The notes beneath the pieces are model-generated. The model worked only from the letters and a program-made list of their open reading frames with translations. It had not been told where the DNA came from and made no database searches. Shown one piece after another: positions 6,919 to 12,135 of a DNA stretch of 12,135 nt (its first letter is position 1; each line of letters starts with the position of its first letter). A program made the position numbers and the translations under genes. The stretch comes from Fimbriimonadaceae bacterium. Its GTDB lineage: Bacteria; Armatimonadota; Fimbriimonadia; Fimbriimonadales; Fimbriimonadaceae. Location: contig JAKRSE010000261.1 in NCBI GenBank assembly GCA_022402505.1, forward strand, positions 1 through 12,135. The letters are read 5' to 3'.

Positions 6919-7886
6919 GGGTGGAAGTGGAGGAGCGGGGCCTCGGCGCCCGTCGGCCCGGCCTCGCGCCAGGCCGATCTGCGGATGCCGCGGGGCAGTC
7001 GCGGCCAGAGTCGGCGGCGGGCGACGGGGTTGGGGAGGCCGAGCAACAGGTTCCGCCGCCGGATGGTGACCGAATCCGGCAGCAGGCTCCTGGCCTCGCG
7101 GATCGCCTCTCGGGCCCGCGCCGGCTGGTCGGTGAGACTCCAGAGGGCGGCGAGGTTCATCAGATTGCGCGCACAACCCTCCCGTGCCCCGTCGCCGGCC
7201 CATGTGGCGGCCTGGATGGATCGCCGGACCCGAATCTCTTCGGCGACCTGGTTCGGCGAGATTCGGTAGCTGTTGGTCTCGTGCTGCCGCCAGCGGACGA
7301 GGGGCTCCTCGACCAGGATCAGGTCTCCCCGGCGGACCGCACCGAGGATCGCCATCCAGTCGCCGGAGTACCGGCAGGTCGTCTCGAACCGCAGGCCCTC
7401 CCGCCGGAAGACCATTCCCGAGGCGAGCAGCCGGTTTTCGTAGAGGAGCCAGGGGAAGGGCTGGAAGTCGAGGGTTCGGGGCCAGTCGGCGTGGACATCC
7501 TGTTCTCCCGAGCCGTCCCAGGCCGTTCCCAGCACGGCGCAGGCGGTCGCTTCGGGCCGAAGCCGGAGGGCGTCCATCTGGTCCTGGAGCTTGCGGGGCT
7601 GCCACACGTCGTCGGAGTTCAGGACGGCGATCCACGGGCTTTGGGCCATTTCCAGGGCCCGCTGCTGGGTGCCGTAGGTGCCGAGGTTCCCTTCGTTGGC
7701 GTGGGCCTGGATCCGCGGGTCCCGCGCCGCATACCCTCGGGCGATCTCCAGGGAATCGTCCGGGCCGCAGTCGTCGATCAGGATCAGTTCCCAGTCGGTG
7801 AAGGTCTGGGCGAGCACCGAATCGAGGCATTCGGCCAGGAAGGCAGCGTGCCCGTAGCTGGGCACCAGGATCGAAACCGAGGGCAC
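6915..7886 (-). CDS. Family 2 glycosyltransferase
   Basis: The 323-residue product begins directly with the GT-A fold: SILVPSYGHAAFLAECLDSV (4-23), LILIDDCGPDDS (34-45), a GNLGTYGTQQRALEMA donor-site segment and LNSDDVW (89-95) carrying the Asp pair that binds the metal-nucleotide sugar. It should transfer a sugar from a nucleotide donor onto a polysaccharide, lipid or protein acceptor at the cytoplasmic face. No membrane segments are evident. Residues about 235-270 are alpha-helical and TPR-like (NLAALWSLTDQPARAREAI). The start is a GTG at 7884-7886, chosen because the fold begins at residue 3; it lies 7 bases after the stop of the FlaR-like gene, and an AGG about 13 bases upstream is only a poor ribosome site, so translation may rely on coupling. 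Confidence 0.9.
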   Translation of the reverse strand: MPSVSILVPSYGHAAFLAECLDSVLAQTFTDWELILIDDCGPDDSLEIARGYAARDPRIQAHANEGNLGTYGTQQRALEMAQSPWIAVLNSDDVWQPRKLQDQMDALRLRPEATACAVLGTAWDGSGEQDVHADWPRTLDFQPFPWLLYENRLLASGMVFRREGLRFETTCRYSGDWMAILGAVRRGDLILVEEPLVRWRQHETNSYRISPNQVAEEIRVRRSIQAATWAGDGAREGCARNLMNLAALWSLTDQPARAREAIREARSLLPDSVTIRRRNLLLGLPNPVARRRLWPRLPRGIRRSAWREAGPTGAEAPLLHFHP

Positions 7887-7893
7887 GTTGGAG

Positions 7894-8433
7894 TCAACCT
7901 ACCCGACGCTCGGGGAGTCGGCGGACGAAATCTTCCACCTCGGAGCGGCGGGTCAGGCGGACGACTCGCGGGCGGGCCGGATCGGCGGCCCATTCCAGCG
8001 GGCGGCTGCGCTTCCGCTTCCGGCTTCGGAAGAACCAGAGGAGGATCGAATCATGGCTGAGCGCCTTCCGGAACGATTCGCGGTTGCCGTTGCAGCAGGG
8101 CTCGCCGGTGATGCAGCGAAGGGCTGTGCGACGGACCAGCTGCCAGAAGACGAGCGGCCCGGGGAGATCGAGGGCCACGACCAGTTCCGCCCGCTGCAGG
8201 ACCGGTTCGAACCACTTGCCGTAGGCGGAATCCAGCACCCAGGAATCCCCTTCCACGATCCGTCCGATGACCTGCAACTGTTCCTCCATGGGAACCTCCA
8301 CCCAGCCCGGCCGCCAGCAGAGGTCGTCCACGGGGTGAAAGGGCAGACCGAGCCGTTCGGCGACCCGCCGCGCGAGGGTCGTTTTTCCCGATCCCGTCAC
8401 GCCGTAGATGAGGATGCGCCGGGGGGCTTCCAT
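7894..8433 (-). CDS. P-loop nucleoside-kinase-like protein (FlaR/adenylate-kinase-like)
   Basis: The 179-residue product has a Walker A motif GVTGSGKTT (11-19), then HPVDDLCWRPGWVEVP (33-48), WVLDSAYGKWFE (65-76) and VVALDLPGPLVFWQLVRR (85-102). This order matches the small kinase-like ATPases annotated as FlaR or DNA topology modulation proteins, which belong to the adenylate/shikimate kinase fold. Their true substrates are mostly unknown. An arginine/lysine-rich patch RSRKRKRSR (136-144) is in the lid region. Cys107, Cys113 and Cys114 are clustered, with no evident meaning. It follows the permease gene by 21 bases and has no good Shine-Dalgarno site. Its link to transport is not obvious. 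Confidence 0.8.
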   Translation of the reverse strand: MEAPRRILIYGVTGSGKTTLARRVAERLGLPFHPVDDLCWRPGWVEVPMEEQLQVIGRIVEGDSWVLDSAYGKWFEPVLQRAELVVALDLPGPLVFWQLVRRTALRCITGEPCCNGNRESFRKALSHDSILLWFFRSRKRKRSRPLEWAADPARPRVVRLTRRSEVEDFVRRLPERRVG

Positions 8434-8454
8434 GGGCGGCGGAGGTTACCGACC

Positions 8455-9339
8455 CTATTTTCCGCCCGTGAGGGACAGTCCCTTGATGAAGACCTTTTGG
8501 GCAGCGATGAAGATGACGATGAGCGGCAGGACGGCGATCACCGCTCCGGCCATGATGTACTGCCATTCCACCCGGCTCAGGGTCTGGAAGGTTCGGAGGC
8601 CGAGTTCCAGGGTCTGCTTCTCCGGCGAGTTGAGGATCAGCAGCGGGCCGAGGACGTCCTTCCAGGTGCCGACGAGGGTGAAGACGGCGACCGTCGCCAG
8701 GACGGGCTTCATGTTCGGCACGAGGATCTGCCAGAAGATGCGCAGGTCGCCGGCGCCTTCCAGGGTGGCGGCCTCATCCATCTCCGTCGGGATGCCCAGC
8801 ATGAACTGCCGGCACAGGAAGACGAAGAAGGGCGCTCCCAGGAAGGCGGGGACGGTCAGGGGCAGCCAGGTGTCGATCCAGCGAAGCCAGGCCCAGAGCT
8901 GGTAGCTGGGGATCATGGTCACGGCTCCCGGCAGCATCATGGTCGCGAGGAGCAGGATGAAGAGCCGGTCTCGGCCGCGGAACCGCATCCGGGCGAAGGG
9001 GTAGGCGGTGAGGGCCGAGCTGAGGGTGACGCCGACAGTCACGATGCCGGAGATGAGGGCCGTGTTCAGAAAGAGCCGTGCGAAGCTCACCAGCGGGTGG
9101 GTCAGGACATAGACGTAGTTGCCCCACTGCGGTTCGGCGGGCCAGGTCCAGGGCGAAGTCAGGCTGATCTCCTGCGGCGTCTTCAGCGAGATCGCGACCA
9201 TGACGTAGAAGGGCAGCAGGAACAGGAGCGAGCCGACGACGAGGACGACGGCGAGGCCGGCGCGCCCCAACCGTTCAACGATCCTTCCCCGGGCGGCTGC
9301 CTTCCGCCAGCGCTCGGCGTCGTTCTGAGACCGGTCCAT
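8455..9339 (-). CDS. MalG-type carbohydrate ABC transporter permease
   Basis: The 294-residue product is an inner-membrane permease of the CUT1 sugar importer class. Hydrophobic segments lie at about 28-50, 92-113, 126-147, 159-180, 212-230 and 262-283, the six expected of MalG. The EAA loop that docks the ATPase is MDEAATLEGAGDLRIFWQIL (187-206), with E189-A190-A191 and G197. The ATG at 9337-9339 shares one base with the stop of the upstream fusion gene (TGATG), and a strong Shine-Dalgarno GGGGAGG ends 7 bases before it; the GTG one codon earlier is less well spaced. It should pair with the permease half of the fusion protein to form the membrane channel. Confidence 0.94.
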   Translation of the reverse strand: MDRSQNDAERWRKAAARGRIVERLGRAGLAVVLVVGSLLFLLPFYVMVAISLKTPQEISLTSPWTWPAEPQWGNYVYVLTHPLVSFARLFLNTALISGIVTVGVTLSSALTAYPFARMRFRGRDRLFILLLATMMLPGAVTMIPSYQLWAWLRWIDTWLPLTVPAFLGAPFFVFLCRQFMLGIPTEMDEAATLEGAGDLRIFWQILVPNMKPVLATVAVFTLVGTWKDVLGPLLILNSPEKQTLELGLRTFQTLSRVEWQYIMAGAVIAVLPLIVIFIAAQKVFIKGLSLTGGK

Positions 9340-11711
9340 CACTTGACCTCCCCTTCATAGTGGACCCATCGCCGAGCGCCGACGACCTGGGCGGCGGTCA
9401 GGGCGAGGACGATGACGAAAAGCACCCAGGCGAGGGCGCTGGCATAGCCCATCCGCAGGTCGCGGAACCCGTGGTTGAACAGATTCAGCATATAGAACAT
9501 GGTCTGGTTGTTCGGCCCGCCTGCGGTGATGACGTAGGCCTGGGTGAAGACCTGGAAGGCTCCGATCACCGAGGTGACCAGGACGAAGAAGACGGTCGGC
9601 GAGAGCAGCGGCAGAGTGATCCGTCGGAACTGGGTCCAGACTCCGGCTCCGTCGAGCTTGGCCGCCTCTTGGAAGGAGGGGTTGATCCCCTGCAGGCCGG
9701 CCAGAAAGATGATGCAGCCGGCCCCCGCGCCCCAGAGTCCGGTGAAGACGAGGGTGGGCATGACCGTGATCTCGTTCTGGAACCAGTTGATCGTCTCTCC
9801 CGGGACTCCCGCCGCCCGGCTGAGCAGACCCGCCAGCCCCTTCCCGACGTTCTCCCCTTCCGCGCCGAAGATGAGCCGGTTCACCAGACCGTTCTCGGGG
9901 TTGAAGACCTGCATCCAGAGCAGGCTCATGGCGACTCCGCCCGCCAGTGAAGGGATGTAGAAGCAGGCCCGGTAGAGCGGAATCCCCTTCACCGGTTGGT
10001 TGAGGATCAGCGCCAGGCCGAGCGCGGAGATCATGCCCGTCGGGATGGAGAGCAGGCAGTAGTAGGCGGTCACCCAGAGCGACTGCCAGAAGAGGGGATC
10101 GGCGGTGAAGGCGTCCGCATAGTTGTCCAGGCCCACCCACCGCGCCGGCCGGATCAGGTCGCTGTCGCTGAAGCTGAGGAGCAGGCTGTAGACCATCGGC
10201 CCCAGGGTGAGTGCGAGGCCGAAGAGCCAGGGGATCAGAAAGAGGTAGGCCCGCCGGCTCTGGGCCTTGTCGCGGCGGGAGTAGCGAACCTGTCTCTCCG
10301 GCAGATAGACCCAGGCGGCCAGGGCGGCCACCAGCAGGGTTCCGATCGCCAGCGCGGGGACCCAGGGGAACGGCGGCCGATCCTCGCGTCGGGCGACCAG
10401 CTTCAAGCGCCTGTTGTTCTGGTCTTCCAGCCGCTGCAGGCTTTCGCGGACATCGTTTCGGTTGGTGAGGATCTGGAAGAAGGTGCCCTGGACCTCGTTT
10501 CGGACCGGATCGAAGTATTCCGGGGTCTGGATCAGGGTCATGGACATGGCGAGGCGGTCGGTGATCGCCATGTTCTCCGGTCTCTGCCGAGCCTCATCCC
10601 CGGGTGCGGCGAGCCAGACCCCGGGCCGGGTGGCCAGATCGCGGAATGCGGGCTGATTCTCGCCCAGCTTGGCGAGTTCGATCTGCAGCTCTTCGCCGGC
10701 CATGAACTGGGCGAGCTTCCAGGCCTCCCGGGGATGGCGCGTGCCGCGGATCACGGCGACGCAGTTGCCTTCGCTGAGGGCCTCGAAGGGCCGGCCCGCA
10801 AAGGCGGGGAAGGGAGCGACATCCCAGTCCAGGTCGGCTGGGGCATCGCGCCGCAGGTTCAGGATGACCCATGACCCGCTGAGGAGCATGGCGAGCCGTC
10901 CCTTCATGAACTCGTTGTCCATCGTGCTGCCCATGCCCTGCTGCACCTCGGCAAAGCTGGGGATGATCCGGTGGCGGTTCACCAGATCGGCGGCGAACTG
11001 CATGGTCTCCACCATTTCCGGCTGGGTGGCGACGACCCGAGTCGGCCGTTCATCGTCGTCCCAGAGCCGCAGGCCTCGGGTTCGGATCAGGGAATCGGCG
11101 AAGAGCTGCGGCCAGCTGGAGGCGAACCCCCACTGGGTGGCCCGACCGTTGGGCCCCAATTTGGTCAGCCGCTGGATGACCCACATGAAGTCCTTTTCGC
11201 GGAGCTCGGGCCGGAACCGGGCGTCCCAGGTCCAGCTGCCGTCGGGCTCGGGGATTCCGGCCTCGCGGAGCAGCCGCCGGTTGTAGTAGACCAGCATCGG
11301 AGAGGTGGTGGAGGTGGGCAATGCCCAGAGCCGGCCATCCCAGGTGTAGAAGCTCTGGAGGTTCGGATACCAGCGCCCGGGGTCGATCTCCATCCCGTAG
11401 CGGTCACGAAGCTCGTCCACCGGCAGGAAGATGCCGCGATAGGCGAACCGCCGCCAGGTGTTCACCGAGGTGGTGAAGACATCCGGGGCGACTCCGGCGG
11501 CGAACTGGGTGAGAAGCTTGCGATCGCGCTCTTCCGGCACCCGCTCCAGCTTGACGCGGACCCCGGGGTTCCTCGCTTCGAACTCGGCGATCAGCCGCTC
11601 GATGACGGGCGCGGTCTCGTTGGAGGCTCCGGTCATCAGGCGCAGGGTCACCTCGGCCTGTGCCGCCCCGGCCAGGAGCAGCCCCATCGCTGCCCAAAGC
11701 GCCCGCTTCAT
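9339..11711 (-). CDS. Sugar-binding protein fused to MalF-type ABC permease
   Basis: One 790-residue reading frame joins two subunits that are normally separate. Residues 1-19 form a signal peptide (MKRALWAAMGLLLAGAAQA, cleavage before E20; no lipobox Cys). Residues 20 to about 440 are a family 1 solute-binding protein, with APDVFT (75-80), LPTSTTSPMLVYYNRRLLRE (131-150) and GRLAMLLSGSW (271-281). A membrane segment at about 450-469 leads into a basic cytoplasmic stretch (RRDKAQSRR, 479-487). Then come MalF-type segments at about 489-513, 547-571, 582-604, 650-672, 703-724 and 757-778. The EAA loop is FQEAAKLDGAGVWTQFRRIT (680-699). Positive charges after the extra helix put the binding domain outside and the channel in its normal orientation. 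It would capture sugar and pass it to the channel formed with the MalG-type protein. The ATG at 11709-11711 is preceded by AGGA at 7-base spacing; longer in-frame codons run back through the divergent msrA start and are not credible. Confidence 0.95.
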   Translation of the reverse strand: MKRALWAAMGLLLAGAAQAEVTLRLMTGASNETAPVIERLIAEFEARNPGVRVKLERVPEERDRKLLTQFAAGVAPDVFTTSVNTWRRFAYRGIFLPVDELRDRYGMEIDPGRWYPNLQSFYTWDGRLWALPTSTTSPMLVYYNRRLLREAGIPEPDGSWTWDARFRPELREKDFMWVIQRLTKLGPNGRATQWGFASSWPQLFADSLIRTRGLRLWDDDERPTRVVATQPEMVETMQFAADLVNRHRIIPSFAEVQQGMGSTMDNEFMKGRLAMLLSGSWVILNLRRDAPADLDWDVAPFPAFAGRPFEALSEGNCVAVIRGTRHPREAWKLAQFMAGEELQIELAKLGENQPAFRDLATRPGVWLAAPGDEARQRPENMAITDRLAMSMTLIQTPEYFDPVRNEVQGTFFQILTNRNDVRESLQRLEDQNNRRLKLVARREDRPPFPWVPALAIGTLLVAALAAWVYLPERQVRYSRRDKAQSRRAYLFLIPWLFGLALTLGPMVYSLLLSFSDSDLIRPARWVGLDNYADAFTADPLFWQSLWVTAYYCLLSIPTGMISALGLALILNQPVKGIPLYRACFYIPSLAGGVAMSLLWMQVFNPENGLVNRLIFGAEGENVGKGLAGLLSRAAGVPGETINWFQNEITVMPTLVFTGLWGAGAGCIIFLAGLQGINPSFQEAAKLDGAGVWTQFRRITLPLLSPTVFFVLVTSVIGAFQVFTQAYVITAGGPNNQTMFYMLNLFNHGFRDLRMGYASALAWVLFVIVLALTAAQVVGARRWVHYEGEVK
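9347..9353 (-). promoter_or_regulatory. Ribosome binding site of the MalG-type gene inside the fusion gene
   Basis: GGGGAGG on the minus strand lies within the last codons of the fusion gene and 7 bases before the ATG at 9339. It decides between the ATG and the GTG at 9342 and suggests strong, coupled translation of the two permease subunits. Confidence 0.7.
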
Positions 11712-11751
11712 CCTCCCATCCTGACCGATGCCCGACCCGGGAGTCAAGCAG

Positions 11752-11763
11752 TGTTTCGAAACA
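11752..11763. promoter_or_regulatory. Perfect 12-bp palindrome, possible operator
   Basis: TGTTTCGAAACA is its own reverse complement and lies in the 111-base divergent region between the transporter operon (ATG at 11711) and msrA (ATG at 11823). On the minus strand it sits five bases upstream of TTGACT (11747-11742), a -35-like box that has no convincing -10 after it. A central CG with A/T-rich flanks in a dyad is common in operators of LacI-type and other sugar regulators, but no regulator gene is in the window. A tandem CCAGGGA pair follows at 11773-11786. Confidence 0.45.
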
Positions 11764-11822
11764 AAGATTGACCCAGGGACCAGGGAGCATTTCGTCCGGT
11801 CTTCGTATTGTGGAGAAGTAGG

Positions 11823-12135
11823 ATGCTCTTCTCCATGCTCTTGGCCACCGTCCTCGATCCGACTCCGTCTTCCGCAAAGACCGAGGAGCTGGTGCTCGGC
11901 GCCGGCTGCTTCTGGTGCATCGAAACCATGCTCGAACAGCTCCAGGGGGTGGACGAGGTAGTCAGCGGCTACATGGGCGGCACGGTTCCGAACCCGACCT
12001 ACGAGATGGTGACGTCGGGCACGACCGGTCACGCCGAGGTGGTGAAGGTGGTGTACCGGCCGTCGGTCATCTCTCGGCGAGACCTTCTGCGGATCTTCTT
12101 CACCGTCCACAACCCCACCACGCTGAACCGACAGG
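11823..12135 (+). CDS. msrA: Peptide-methionine (S)-S-oxide reductase MsrA, 3' end cut off by the window edge
   Basis: The first 104 residues are visible. The MsrA signature GAGCFWCIE (26-34) holds the catalytic cysteine C29, and C32 follows as in other GCFWC-type members. GVDEVVSGYMGG (42-53), HAEVVKVVY (69-77) and HNPTTLNRQ (96-104) are the standard following blocks. The enzyme reduces the S-epimer of methionine sulfoxide in proteins. The ATG at 11823 is favoured by GGAG ending 7 bases before it; an in-frame ATG at 11835 is the alternative. The short leader MLFSMLLATVLDPTPSSA before the domain might be a weak export signal, but it is short and lacks basic residues, so the location is uncertain. 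Divergent from the transporter operon. Confidence 0.95.
   Translation, partial: MLFSMLLATVLDPTPSSAKTEELVLGAGCFWCIETMLEQLQGVDEVVSGYMGGTVPNPTYEMVTSGTTGHAEVVKVVYRPSVISRRDLLRIFFTVHNPTTLNRQ

Larger units (their letters stand above)
3149..11711 (-). other. Nine-gene minus-strand operon
   Basis: The genes from the binding-protein/permease fusion to the DinB-family protein lie on one strand. Junctions, in transcription order: TGATG overlap at 9339, 21-base gap at 8434-8454, 7-base gap at 7887-7893, ATGA overlap at 6915-6918, 41-base gap at 6158-6198, then ATGA overlaps at 5180-5183, 4281-4284 and 3583-3586. There is no room for a classical promoter inside except perhaps in the 41-base gap or within coding sequence. 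Co-transcription from the region upstream of 11711 is therefore likely. Confidence 0.75.

Noticed and set aside
6919..7830. N-terminal extension of the phosphotransferase frame
   Set aside because: The frame is open further upstream, but that part overlaps the glycosyltransferase gene out of frame and is Arg/Pro-rich. The ATGA start at 6918 fits the family.
6564..8060. 498-codon plus-strand frame
   Set aside because: It is antisense to the glycosyltransferase and phosphotransferase genes. The composition is Arg/Gly/Pro-rich and no motif is present.
7888..9360. 490-codon plus-strand frame opposite the permease, FlaR-like and glycosyltransferase genes
   Set aside because: It is antisense to genes with clear family motifs, and its product is rich in Gly, Asp, Glu and Arg with no recognisable domain. 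It is the usual mirror frame of GC-rich codon usage.
11712..12110. N-terminal extension of the fusion protein frame
   Set aside because: It would run antisense through msrA. A clear signal peptide and ribosome site begin at 11711.
1..12135. CRISPR arrays, tRNA or rRNA genes, insertion sequences
   Set aside because: I saw no regularly spaced repeats, no tRNA- or rRNA-like sequence, no transposase motifs and no long terminal inverted repeats.

Overview
The window is a GC-rich stretch of chromosome from an unidentified bacterium. The phylum cannot be fixed from the sequence. Signal-peptide-bearing and binding-protein-dependent transport proteins, a solute-binding protein fused to its permease, and extensive 4-base gene overlaps suggest a Gram-negative-type heterotroph (Armatimonadota, Verrucomicrobiota and Planctomycetota are candidates), but that is inference. 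The window holds the ends of two genes that run off its edges: a HipA-type kinase at the left and MsrA at the right.

Left region (1-3030): an accessory block. A HipA-family kinase missing its N-terminus (plus strand) faces a 636-residue protein (minus strand). That protein has an intact eukaryotic-type protein kinase domain and a C-terminal half I do not recognise. The kinase gene is visibly poorer in GC than everything to its right (27 of 60 bases G+C in the sampled lines 1801-1860 and 1981-2040, against 39 of 60 in 9661-9720), so it was probably acquired. It has a promoter-like sequence almost abutting its ATG, no Shine-Dalgarno and an in-frame stop just upstream, which together suggest a leaderless mRNA. 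A small reading frame starts in a TGATG overlap at the kinase stop and runs antisense into the hipA 3' end; it may or may not be real.

Middle and right region (3149-11711, minus strand): nine tightly packed genes in one direction, read from right to left. They are (1) a solute-binding protein fused to a MalF-type permease, (2) a MalG-type permease, (3) a FlaR-like P-loop kinase, (4) a GT2 glycosyltransferase, (5) an aminoglycoside/hydroxyurea phosphotransferase-family protein, (6) a Gfo/Idh/MocA oxidoreductase, (7) an aldo/keto reductase, (8) a xylose-isomerase-like sugar epimerase and (9) a DinB-family protein. Five junctions overlap by 1 or 4 bases; the other three gaps are 7, 21 and 41 bases. 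The first two genes should import a sugar or glycoside, and genes 6-8 look like the redox and epimerisation enzymes for it. No ATP-binding subunit is in the window, so the importer must borrow one from elsewhere. The three genes in the middle (FlaR-like, GT2, APH-family) do not fit a simple catabolic operon.

Right end (11712-12135): a divergent intergenic region of about 110 bases holding a perfect 12-bp palindrome (possible operator), then the start of msrA on the plus strand, which runs off the window.
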